A stretch of 64,000 bases of DNA, from positions 7,006,001 through 7,070,000 of the forward strand of contig NZ_CP030050.1 of NCBI RefSeq assembly GCF_015291705.1, read 5' to 3'. Of this stretch, positions 51,913-60,006 are shown piece by piece; position 1 is the first letter of the stretch; each line of letters starts with the position of its first letter. Source of the DNA: Bradyrhizobium arachidis (GTDB lineage Bacteria > Pseudomonadota > Alphaproteobacteria > Rhizobiales > Xanthobacteraceae). The notes beneath the pieces are model-generated. The model was given only the letters and a program-made list of their open reading frames with translations, was not told the origin of the DNA and ran no database searches. Position numbers and translations under genes: made by a program.

Positions 51913-52953
51913 CTATGTCGGCATCTGCGCGACGTTGCTTGCGGGCCGATACCGCTCGCCGCTGACCATCAGTTTCCAGGCAATCCGGGCCAGTTTGTTT
52001 GCCAACGCTATGGCCACCAGCTTCGGCGGCTTGCGTGCGACGATGTCTTTCAGCCATGGCCAGGAGCGTGTCTCCCGTCGGCGCATATCTGCGATCACAG
52101 CCGTCGCGCCAGCCACCAAAACGGTTCGCAACATGCCGTCGCCGGCGCGTGTAATCACGCCGAGCCTGTTCTTTCCGGCCGTCGAGTGATTCTTTGGTGT
52201 CAGGCCAAGCCAGGCGGCGAAGTTTCTTGCCGACTTGAACCCGCGTGCATCCACGACCTTGATCGACAGCAGCGTCGCACCGATCGGACCGACGCCCGGG
52301 ATAGCTGCCAGCCGTTGGCTCATCTCGTTACTTCGGTGGAGTTGCATGAGCTTCTTGTCGAGCTTGGCGATTTGGTCATCGACGCGCGCCAGTTCTGCTG
52401 CCAGAGCATCCACCAGCTCCTTCGTCAATTCGGGGACTGTTGCGTCGGTCTGAATGTCGATCAGCAATTGTTGAAGCCGCGAAAGCCCCTTGGGCGCGGT
52501 AAAGCCGAATTCCGCGGCGTAGCCGCGGATTGAATTGGCGAGTTGGGTCCGCCTTCCGATGAACTGGTTGCGCACACGCGTCAACATTTGTGCACCCTGT
52601 TGCTCGGGACTTTTGATAGGCACAAAGTTTTTGCGCAGTTTCGGCCGGCTTGCCGCCTCGCAAATCGCCTCCGCGTCCGCAGCGTCGGATTTCCCGCGCT
52701 GCACATACGGTTTGACATATTGCGGTGGGATCATCGCCACCTCATGCCCGAGCGATTGCAGCTCCCGCGCCCAATAGTGCGATGCGCCGCAGGCCTCCAG
52801 AGCCACAAGCGAAGGCGGCAAACGCCTGAAGAACTCCAAAACCTGGCCGCGCCTCAATTTACGCCGCAAAACCGGCTGCTCGGTGCCATCAACGCCATGC
52901 AGCTGAAATACACTCTTTGACGTATCCAAACCGATGCGAACAATCGTTTCCAC
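51913..52953 (-). CDS. IS110-family transposase, element 4
   Basis: 346 residues from ATG 52953. The DEDD domain opens METIVRIGLDTSKSVFQLHG and includes LVALEACGASHYWARELQ and RGKSDAADAEAICEAASR. The C-terminal domain has RLAAIPGVGPIGATLLSIKV and WLGLTPKNHSTAGKNRLGVI, then ALANKLARIAWKLM. It is a different IS110 subgroup from the other copies and is apparently intact. Element ends cannot be fixed by eye; about 150 non-coding bases upstream of the start are candidates for its bridge-RNA region. Confidence 0.9.
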   Translation of the reverse strand: METIVRIGLDTSKSVFQLHGVDGTEQPVLRRKLRRGQVLEFFRRLPPSLVALEACGASHYWARELQSLGHEVAMIPPQYVKPYVQRGKSDAADAEAICEAASRPKLRKNFVPIKSPEQQGAQMLTRVRNQFIGRRTQLANSIRGYAAEFGFTAPKGLSRLQQLLIDIQTDATVPELTKELVDALAAELARVDDQIAKLDKKLMQLHRSNEMSQRLAAIPGVGPIGATLLSIKVVDARGFKSARNFAAWLGLTPKNHSTAGKNRLGVITRAGDGMLRTVLVAGATAVIADMRRRETRSWPWLKDIVARKPPKLVAIALANKLARIAWKLMVSGERYRPASNVAQMPT

Positions 52954-53647
52954 GGGAGGCTCCTTCGTGCGAGGTCAGCGACGACCTCATCTTGCCACGC
53001 AGTGTGGCGGAAGGGGGCCGTCCACCCCAACACGAGAGCCCGGTGCGGTTCGAGCCGCACGCGCGACACGATCCAGATTGCCCCCGGCGCATTCGTCTGC
53101 GCGTCCTAGATTCAGCTCTGAAGCATGCGGAAACGGTTCCGAAATCCTCGGTTGCTTCGATGTATAGCTAGAGCTGTCAGTTCACGGCTAACGCACGCAA
53201 TGAGACGGCAAGGCATGACCGGTGGTCGATGGGAAGCCAGCCGAGCAAATGTCCAAATTTGCGCTGCGTCGACCAGATCCAGCCTGGTACAGCGAACAAG
53301 AAAATTCCGACACCCGACAACGATCCGTTGAATTCTGTGCAACTCCGCTGTGAATTTGTTGGAAGGGACATTGATGATTCATCTAGAGCAGTTGACTGCC
53401 TGTTAGCGGCTCCCCCAACGACGACCGGGAACGGAAACACTGAATCATTTCCTTCCGATCAGAATAGTCCTCCTCGATAACCGCACGCCAAGCCTCCTTT
53501 TTACTGCGCTAATCTAACCTATCTCCGCCAGACCGCACTGCGCAGTAGAGGGTCAACATATTCGATTGTAAGACTCCCTTTTGTGATCAACTGCAACTCT
53601 CGTTGACCGATCACGATTCCTAGAGAGATCAATTCAGACCTTCCCAA
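52954..53647. other. Gene-free stretch between IS110 element 4 and the integrase module
   Basis: No credible gene on either strand. The first ~150 bases are probably the non-coding end of IS110 element 4. From about 53340 to 53640 the sequence is distinctly A+T-richer than the surroundings, as expected for promoter or attachment-related DNA before an integrase operon. I see no clear repeat or hairpin. Confidence 0.35.
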
Positions 53648-53983
53648 TTGAATGTCCTGGTTCGCCGAGTTCAGCTGCGGGCACCATCAGTGAGATCAGA
53701 CCGCCCATTCTCGCCGCGTACTCCGCTGCCTGCTCGCTACCCACCTGCTGGAACTTGGCCTGCAATGATGAGGGCAGACCTGGCGGCTGCCTACTTAGAC
53801 TTTGAAGACACAGCTGAACTGGGGCGCGCAATCCGCCGCGGCGAAGCCCCTCCGCCGGTCAGCTGTCGCGGAACAGGAAGGCTACGACAGCCGGTTTGGT
53901 CGAAGGCGATATTGGATCAGTTCGCAGAACCACCTCAAAGAAGGGACACAAAGGAACAGGAGGATCTTTTATGTCTGGTATGA
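53648..53983 (+). CDS. Small DNA-binding-like protein coupled to the integrase
   Basis: Up to 111 residues; the start is unsure (TTG 53648 longest, ATG 53765/53768 shortest). The conserved-looking part is LPARYPPAGTWPAMMRADLAAAYLDFEDTAELGRAIRRGEAPPP, then GTGRLRQPVWSKAILDQF. That pattern resembles small AlpA-like or excisionase-like proteins often encoded just before ICE integrases. Because homology seems to start before the ATGs, a start upstream of 53738 is favoured. Its end overlaps the integrase start by 13 bases, so translation is coupled. It could be a second directionality factor. Confidence 0.6.
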   Translation: MNVLVRRVQLRAPSVRSDRPFSPRTPLPARYPPAGTWPAMMRADLAAAYLDFEDTAELGRAIRRGEAPPPVSCRGTGRLRQPVWSKAILDQFAEPPQRRDTKEQEDLLCLV

Positions 53984-55266
53984 TATCGGTTGAAACGAGG
54001 CTTCCTCGATATTGTCGGCAAAAGCTGCTGGCGAACAATACGGTCGCCTATTATTTCGCACCGCCAAGCTGGGCTCGTCGGCAGGGCTGCGAATTGAGGC
54101 CTGAACCTTTAGGGAGCGATTATGCCAATGCCGTCGAGCGGGTCGAGCAGGTCCTCTTGCCCGCATTCGAGAGTTGGCGCTCGCAAGGGCTAAGTGACAT
54201 AATGCCCGTTTCTCCCGAACCGGGCACGTTCGATTGGCTAATCGGAGTCTTCCAAGCTCATCAGAAGTGGGCAGAACTCGACAGCAACACACAACGCTTG
54301 TACAGGAGGAGCCTCGAGCTCTTCGCCGGTCATGAGTTGAAGGACGGAAATCGGGCGGGATCAAAGAAACTGTCCGATTTCACGAAAGCCTTCGTGGACG
54401 CAGTTTATGGGAAGCTGCTAGTTACTTCAAAAGTCAGCAGCGATGGAAACGTGATCGTCCGGGAGCGCCGCCGCTATGCCAACATGGCCATGGCATGCTG
54501 CCGGCGCGCCTGGTTCGTTGGCCAACGTGCCCAAGAAAAGATAGTACCTGCCAGCAATCCATTTTCGCGCATGGGACTGAGGTCTCGTGCGCCTGGGCGA
54601 CCGATACGGCCGACACCCACTGCTACTTGGGATGAACTTGTCGCCTTCCGAGCTGCCGCAAGGAAGCTTGATTACCGGTCGATCGGGACTGCCGCTCTGC
54701 TGGCGTGGGAATGGTTACAGCGCGAACAGCACGTGTTCGGCGCCTTCGACATTTCGCACTATCGCCCGAGCGAACGGCCAAACAGCGTCAGGATCGTGCA
54801 CCCAAAGAATGGAGAGGAAGCCTGGTGGCCGTTGTTCGACGAAGCTGGAGCCCCTCTATTTCCTGAACTGATGACTGAGCTGGACGAAATCTCGAAGGCT
54901 TCTACCCCGGGCCTAGTCTTTCGACGTGACCACGCGCATCGCCGGACAGCAACTCCGCTTCCATGGATTACCCCACGCAAGGACCTGCGTTATCTGCGCA
55001 GCGTGGTAAAGAAGATAATCGCAGAAGCTGGCCTTCGCCAGGAACTTTCATTTACGTCGTTCCGGCACGGTGGATTCACGGAAGGCGCCGACAGCGATCT
55101 CACGGATGCGGAGTTGCGGGCTGCGGGTCGACATCGATCGAGCCGCCAACTGCCAACTTACGCCAAACGTACTGGCAAGCAGTTGATCACAGCCACAAAG
55201 AAGCGCCGCCAGGAGCGGACAAGATCACTGCTCGTTCGATTAAATGCCAACTCTCCCTCTGATTAG
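53971..55266 (+). CDS. int: Tyrosine recombinase (ICE integrase)
   Basis: 431 residues from ATG 53971, which follows an AGGAGG site. The N-terminal half is a core-binding domain (FDWLIGVFQAHQKWAELDSN, TQRLYRRSLELFAGHE). The catalytic part has the box I Arg in LLAWEWLQREQHVFGAF, the box II pattern SFTSFRHGGFTEGADSDLTD with Arg and His, GRHRSSRQ and the Tyr nucleophile in LPTYAKRTGKQL. All catalytic residues appear present. As the last gene before chromosomal DNA it should define the right attachment end within 46 bases (55267-55312). It is not the short phage-like IntS type; the family subgroup is uncertain. Confidence 0.85.
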   Translation: MSGMISVETRLPRYCRQKLLANNTVAYYFAPPSWARRQGCELRPEPLGSDYANAVERVEQVLLPAFESWRSQGLSDIMPVSPEPGTFDWLIGVFQAHQKWAELDSNTQRLYRRSLELFAGHELKDGNRAGSKKLSDFTKAFVDAVYGKLLVTSKVSSDGNVIVRERRRYANMAMACCRRAWFVGQRAQEKIVPASNPFSRMGLRSRAPGRPIRPTPTATWDELVAFRAAARKLDYRSIGTAALLAWEWLQREQHVFGAFDISHYRPSERPNSVRIVHPKNGEEAWWPLFDEAGAPLFPELMTELDEISKASTPGLVFRRDHAHRRTATPLPWITPRKDLRYLRSVVKKIIAEAGLRQELSFTSFRHGGFTEGADSDLTDAELRAAGRHRSSRQLPTYAKRTGKQLITATKKRRQERTRSLLVRLNANSPSD

Positions 55267-55312
55267 CGCGCGCCGCCGGACGCAGAATACCCGCTCGCGA
55301 CGAAATCCTAAC

Positions 55313-56095
55313 CTACTTTCCCGTCCAGACCGGCTTCCGCTTCTCGCCGAACGCCTTCAGCCCCTCCTTGGCGTCCTCGGTCATCGCGAGCAGGGCGATC
55401 TGGCTTTCGGTGTAGGCGATGCTCTCGTCGAACGACATCGAGGCGATCGCGCGCATGGCGTATTTGCCGCGGCGGATCGCGGTCGGGGATTTGTCGACGA
55501 TGCGGCCGATCAGCCAGTCGATCTTGGCGTCGAGCTCGGCCGTCGGTACGACATGGTTCAAAAGGCCCGCGGCTTGCGCGGCCTTGGCATCGAATGGCTC
55601 GCCGGTGAGCGCCCATTCATTGACGAGACGCGGCGGCGCGATGGACTGCAGCAGGCTCAGCACCTGCATCGGAAACACACCGACCTTCACCTCCGGTAGG
55701 CCGAAGATGACGTGATCGGCCGCAACCGCCATGTCGGTCATGCACAACAGGCCCATGCCGCCGGCCATGCAGACCCCGCCGACCCGCGCGATCGCAGGCT
55801 TGGTTGCGTTCTGCGACAGGCGGAGCAGATCGGCATAGTCGACATTCGGCCTCGAATGATCCATCGCGAAAGCGGCGCCGGAATTCTGCAAATCGGCGCC
55901 GGCGCAGAACGCCTTGTCGCCCGCACCCGTCAGCACGATGACGCGGACGTCCTTGTCGTCATGGGCGTCGCGATAACCCTTGCTGATGCCGGCGATGACC
56001 TCGCCGTTCAGCGCGTTGCGCTTGTCCGGCCGGTTGATGGTGATCCAGAACGCCTGCCCGCGCTTCTCGGTGATGACGGCTATGCTGTCGGTCAT
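55313..56095 (-). CDS. Enoyl-CoA hydratase/isomerase (crotonase) family protein
   Basis: 260 residues, normal crotonase length. The first oxyanion-hole segment is GAGDKAFCAGADLQ and the second is VGGVCMAGGMGLLCMTDMAVA. A glutamate sits in FGLPEVKVGVFP, where hydratases keep a catalytic Glu. C-terminal KEGLKAFGEKRKPVWTGK is typical. Substrate is not readable. Its stop at 55313 marks the right chromosomal flank; the gene end may be part of the attachment region. Confidence 0.88.
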   Translation of the reverse strand: MTDSIAVITEKRGQAFWITINRPDKRNALNGEVIAGISKGYRDAHDDKDVRVIVLTGAGDKAFCAGADLQNSGAAFAMDHSRPNVDYADLLRLSQNATKPAIARVGGVCMAGGMGLLCMTDMAVAADHVIFGLPEVKVGVFPMQVLSLLQSIAPPRLVNEWALTGEPFDAKAAQAAGLLNHVVPTAELDAKIDWLIGRIVDKSPTAIRRGKYAMRAIASMSFDESIAYTESQIALLAMTEDAKEGLKAFGEKRKPVWTGK

Positions 56096-56222
56096 GACGT
56101 CGCTTCCTTGCTGTCCGTTTTGCAGCCATTTGCGGTAGGGCGGGCGGCAGGTGCAAGGGCAATCTGCAGCGCGGCGCCGCTTTAGCGCCTCGACACAAAT
56201 TGCTGGCGAGGCAGGTGCGCGT

Positions 56223-58313
56223 TCAGGCCGCGGCGGCTTTTCTGATCCAGACCTTATTGTCGTGGAACGCGGCGCCGCCGATCGGCGCGACGGCTTCGGC
56301 GCCGGTCAGCATGTTGATGCCGCGGCCGCCGATATGGTTCTTGTTGGGATGAACGGATTCCGCGATCAGCACGCCGCGCCGCACGCCGTCGAACAGCGTC
56401 GCGATCAGCGTGGTCTCGCCCCGGCTGTTGCCGAGCGTCACCGCATCGCCATCGGCGATGTCGAGGGAGGCTGCATCCAGCGGATGGATCATCACGCTCG
56501 CTTTGCCCTCGCGCGCCTGCGAGGACGGCGTCTCGTTAAAGGTGGTGTTGAGGAAGCTGCGCGAGGGGCTGGTCGCAAGCCGGAACGGATGGGCCTGGTC
56601 GGCGTGCTCAATCACCGCCCAATGGTCCGGCAGATCAGGCATGCTGTCGATATCGCCCATGGTCTGGCCGAACGGCGGATGCGCCCAATCCGCCCTGAAG
56701 TGGAATTTCTTGTCGGGATGGGCAAAGCCGTCGAGGAAATGCGAGGTGCGGAAGTCCGGCTGCAGATCGCGCCAGAGGTCGGCTTCGAGGCCGGCGATGT
56801 CGCCGTGGCCGCTCAGCTGCAGCGTCGCATCGATCAATTCGCGCGGCGTCATCTCGAAACCCCGGTGCCTGGCGCCAAGGCGCGGCGCCAGCGCCTGCAA
56901 CACCTCATGGTTGGAGCGGCACTCGCCGGGTGGGTCGATCAGCTTCGGTCCGACCGAGATGTGCTGATGGCCGCCGCCGTAATAGAGGTCGTCGTGCTCC
57001 ATGAACATGGTCGCCGGCAGCACGATGTCGGCCATTTGCGCCGTCTCGGTCATGAACTGCTCATGCACCGCGACGAACAGATCCTCGCGCGCAAAGCCCT
57101 GGGCTACCAGCGCCTGCTCCGGCGCCACCGTCATCGGGTTGGTGTTCTGGATCAGCATCGCCTTGACCGGGCCTTTGCCGCGCAGGGCCTCGGCATCGCC
57201 GGTGAGGATGCGGCCGATCTTGGACTGGTCGAGCGCGCGGACGCTCTGGTCGATCGCGTCGTGGCCTTCGATGATGGATTCGTTGAAGCGCCACAGCGCG
57301 TAATTGTTGAAGAAGGCACCGCCGCCTTCATATTGCCAGGCGCCGGTCACCGCAGGAATGCAGGTCGCCGCATGCATCTGCGTCGCGCCGTTGCGCGACC
57401 GCGTGAAGCCGTAACCGAGGCGGATGAAAGTCCGCTTGGTCTCGCCGACCGCCTTGGCAAAGGCCTCGATCTCAGCCACCGGCACACCTGAAATCGCCGA
57501 CGCCCATTCCGGCGTACGCGTCTTCAGATGCGCCTCGAGCTCGGCGGGGCAGTCGGTGTATTTGTCCATATAGGCGCGGTCGGCATAGCCGTCGCGGAAC
57601 AGGACGTGCATGACACCGCAAGCGAACGCGCCGTCGGTGCCGGGCCGCAGGATGATCTTGATGTCAGCCTGCTTCATGGTCTCGTTGTCGTAGATGTCGA
57701 CCGCCGCGATCTTGGCGCCGCGCTCCTTGCGGGCACGCGCGGCGTGCGTCATCACGTTGACCTGGGTGTTGACGGGATTGGTGCCCCAGATCACCACGAG
57801 ATCGGACAGCGCCATCTCGCGCGGATCGACGCCGGCGATCTTGCCGTTGCCGATCGCGTAACCGATGCGCGCGACATTGGCGCAGATGGTCTGATAGAAG
57901 CGCGAATATTTCTTCACGTGCGTCAGACGATTCAGCCCGTCGCGCATCACGATGCCCATCGTGCCGGCGTAGTAATAGGGCCAGATCGATTCCGCGCCGA
58001 ACTCGCGCTCGGCCTGATTGAATCGCTCCGCGATCTCGTCGAGCGCTTCGTCCCAGGTGATCCGCGCAAATTGGCCCGAGCCCTTCGGCCCGATGCGGCG
58101 CATCGGGAATGTCACCCTTTCGGGATGATGGATGCGCTCGGCATAGCGGGCGACCTTGGCGCAGACGACGCCGGCCGTGTAGGTCTGCTTTTTCGAACCG
58201 CGCACGCGGCCGATGCTGCGGCCTTCGACGACCTCGATGTCGAGCGCGCAGGCCGACGGACAGTCATGCGGGCAGGTCGAATGGCGGATTTCGATCTTGG
58301 CGTGCTGGTTCAT
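56223..58313 (-). CDS. Molybdopterin oxidoreductase (DMSO reductase family)
   Basis: 696 residues from ATG 58313 (MNQHAKIEIRHSTCPHDCPS). The N-terminal 4Fe-4S site is CPHDCPSAC with a fourth Cys in GVVCAKVARYAER. Molybdopterin-domain segments follow (WDEALDEIAERF, LVVIWGTNPVNTQVNVMTHA, YGFTRSRNGATQMHAATCIP). The C-terminal beta-barrel reads MIHPLDAASLDIADGDAVTL and GRGINMLTGAEAVAPIGGA. No Tat signal is seen, so it is likely cytoplasmic, as in formate dehydrogenase-H-like enzymes. The substrate is unknown. Confidence 0.88.
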   Translation of the reverse strand: MNQHAKIEIRHSTCPHDCPSACALDIEVVEGRSIGRVRGSKKQTYTAGVVCAKVARYAERIHHPERVTFPMRRIGPKGSGQFARITWDEALDEIAERFNQAEREFGAESIWPYYYAGTMGIVMRDGLNRLTHVKKYSRFYQTICANVARIGYAIGNGKIAGVDPREMALSDLVVIWGTNPVNTQVNVMTHAARARKERGAKIAAVDIYDNETMKQADIKIILRPGTDGAFACGVMHVLFRDGYADRAYMDKYTDCPAELEAHLKTRTPEWASAISGVPVAEIEAFAKAVGETKRTFIRLGYGFTRSRNGATQMHAATCIPAVTGAWQYEGGGAFFNNYALWRFNESIIEGHDAIDQSVRALDQSKIGRILTGDAEALRGKGPVKAMLIQNTNPMTVAPEQALVAQGFAREDLFVAVHEQFMTETAQMADIVLPATMFMEHDDLYYGGGHQHISVGPKLIDPPGECRSNHEVLQALAPRLGARHRGFEMTPRELIDATLQLSGHGDIAGLEADLWRDLQPDFRTSHFLDGFAHPDKKFHFRADWAHPPFGQTMGDIDSMPDLPDHWAVIEHADQAHPFRLATSPSRSFLNTTFNETPSSQAREGKASVMIHPLDAASLDIADGDAVTLGNSRGETTLIATLFDGVRRGVLIAESVHPNKNHIGGRGINMLTGAEAVAPIGGAAFHDNKVWIRKAAAA

Positions 58314-58547
58314 GTCCCAGTTCGTAACATCAAAATACTGGCCCGCCGAGCGCATTTTGCCGGCATTGCCCATGCGATTTGCTCAAACCGCGCGCGCCCC
58401 CGGTTCCTATCGCGCCTGCGAAATGGAGCGCGGCCACACCGAAAACCGCCCGATATTCCCTGAGACGATCGACTTTGTGAGCGTCGACAGTCCGCCTGCC
58501 CTGCCGCTACAGTGGCCGCCAACAAGAACGACATCAGGGAGGTGGGC

Positions 58548-59522
58548 GTGACGGCCCGACAATTCATGCTGGCGCTGGCCGCCAGCCTGCTCGGCGCATT
58601 CGCCGCAGCCCCCTCATTGGCGCAAGATTATCCCAATCACGCGGTCCGCATCGTCGTGCCCTTCGGCGCCGGTGGCCCGGCCGACGTCGCGGCCCGGCTG
58701 ATTGGCAACGTGCTCCAGGAGAGCTTTGGCCAGCCGTTCGTGATCGAGAACCGCACCGGCGCGGGCGGCGTCATCGGCACGGTCGAAGCGGCGAAGTCGC
58801 CGGCCGACGGCTATACGCTCTTGATGATGTCCAACACGCAGACCGCGAACGAATCGCTGCTGACACCCGCGCAGCGCAAATACGAGCTGATGCGCGATCT
58901 CGCGCCGATCGCACCTGTGAACTATTCCGATCTCGTCATCGTGGTGAACCCGCAAGTCCCGGCGAAGACGCTTGCCGAGTTCATCGCGCTCGCCAAGGCG
59001 CAGCCGGGCAAGCTGAACTACGCCTCCTCCGGCCAGGGCACGCCTTATCACATGGCCGGCGAACTGTTCAAAGCCATGGCCGGCATCGACGTCGTCCACG
59101 TGCCCTATCGCAACAGCGGCGAGGCGCGCAGCGGCGTGATCGGGGGCCAGGTGCAGATGATGATCGACGCGGTGCCGGCGATGGCGCCGAACATCGGCGA
59201 GAACCAGGTCCGCGCGCTCGCGACCACCGGCAAGCAGCGCTCCGCCGTGCTGCCGAACGTGCCGACCGCCGGCGAAGCCGGCGTCGCGGGCTATGAGGCG
59301 ACAATCTGGCTTGGCCTGATGGCGCCGACCGGCACGCCAAAGCCTGTCATCGACAAGCTCAACGCCGCTGTCAACGCAATGGTGAAGCGGCCGGACATCG
59401 TCAAACTCTGGACCGAGCAGGGCGCCGTACCCATGTCAATGACACCGCTGGAATTCGACAAATTCCTGCGCGGCGACATCGAGAAATGGGCCGATGTCGT
59501 CAAGAAATTCGACAAGTCCTGA
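58548..59522 (+). CDS. Bug/TctC-family periplasmic binding protein
   Basis: 324 residues from GTG 58548, chosen for the GGGAGG site and because the signal peptide (MTARQFMLALAASLLGAFAA, cleaved after SLAQ) then begins properly. Bug motifs: YPNHAVRIVVPFGAGGPADV, ENRTGAGGVIGTVEAAKSPA, ADGYTLL, VHVPYRNSGEARSGVIGGQV. It lies 13 bases before a molybdenum-hydroxylase operon, so it may deliver that enzyme's substrate. It is only distantly similar to the Bug protein at 11091-12053. Confidence 0.88.
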   Translation: MTARQFMLALAASLLGAFAAAPSLAQDYPNHAVRIVVPFGAGGPADVAARLIGNVLQESFGQPFVIENRTGAGGVIGTVEAAKSPADGYTLLMMSNTQTANESLLTPAQRKYELMRDLAPIAPVNYSDLVIVVNPQVPAKTLAEFIALAKAQPGKLNYASSGQGTPYHMAGELFKAMAGIDVVHVPYRNSGEARSGVIGGQVQMMIDAVPAMAPNIGENQVRALATTGKQRSAVLPNVPTAGEAGVAGYEATIWLGLMAPTGTPKPVIDKLNAAVNAMVKRPDIVKLWTEQGAVPMSMTPLEFDKFLRGDIEKWADVVKKFDKS

Positions 59523-59535
59523 GGCGGTACTGCTC

Positions 59536-60006
59536 ATGCCTACCGTTCAATTCCGGCTCAACGGCGCAGCGATCGCCGTGGACGCCGATCCGGACCAGAT
59601 GCTGCTCGATGTGCTGCGCAGCCGGCTCGGCATCACCGGGGCGCATTTCGGCTGCGGCGCCGGCGAGTGCGGCGCCTGTCACGTCATGGTCGACGGCCGC
59701 GCGATGACCTCGTGCGACATGCCGATGTGGTCGGTTGCGGACAAGGACGTCGTCACGGTGGAAGGCCTCGGGACAGTGGAGCAGTCGCACGCGCTACAGC
59801 GCGCCTTCATTTCCGAGCAGGCGATGCAATGCGGCTATTGCGTCTCGGGAATTCTGATCAGTGCGGCGGCGCTGCTCAAGCGCAATCCATCGCCGACGGA
59901 GGCGGAGGTGAGAGAGGCGCTCGATCGCAACCTCTGCCGATGCGGTTCGCATAACCGCATGGTGCGCGCGGTGTTGCGGGCGGCCTCGGAGATGGCAGTG
60001 CCATGA
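59536..60006 (+). CDS. [2Fe-2S] subunit of a molybdenum hydroxylase (IorA/CoxS type)
   Basis: 156 residues from ATG 59536. The plant-type ferredoxin cluster is in FGCGAGECGACHVMVDGRAMTSC and the second cluster in QCGYCVSGILI and LCRCGSH. It transfers electrons from the molybdenum subunit encoded next (its stop overlaps that start by four bases). No FAD subunit is encoded, the pattern of isoquinoline-1-oxidoreductase-like two-subunit enzymes. The electron acceptor may be a cytochrome or quinone. Confidence 0.92.
   Translation: MPTVQFRLNGAAIAVDADPDQMLLDVLRSRLGITGAHFGCGAGECGACHVMVDGRAMTSCDMPMWSVADKDVVTVEGLGTVEQSHALQRAFISEQAMQCGYCVSGILISAAALLKRNPSPTEAEVREALDRNLCRCGSHNRMVRAVLRAASEMAVP

Larger units (their letters stand above)
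12793..55300. mobile_element. Integrative and conjugative element, ICEMlSym(R7A)-like (ends approximate)
   Basis: This stretch holds a full set of ICE functions. They are quorum sensing (12.8-14.4 kb), a Trb type IV secretion operon (15.6-24.8), coupling protein and relaxase (27.7-33.2), peptidase, transglycosylase and RepA (39.3-44.0), excisionase, activator and antiactivator (44.0-46.1), leading-region genes (46.3-51.3) and a tyrosine recombinase at the right edge (53.97-55.27). The right end must lie between the integrase stop and the enoyl-CoA hydratase stop at 55313. The left end is uncertain: it may be near 12.7 kb or as far left as the tRNA-like scars near 2.0-2.2 kb, which would make the methylcitrate islet cargo. 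No att direct repeat was found by eye. Confidence 0.7.

Noticed and set aside
55267..55312. attR repeat matching the left junction near 1963-2250
   Set aside because: I compared the two ends by eye and found no shared word longer than about 8-9 bases, so no att pair is claimed.
56151..58463. Two long plus-strand frames opposite the molybdopterin oxidoreductase
   Set aside because: High-GC shadow frames, Arg/His-rich, with no family resemblance.
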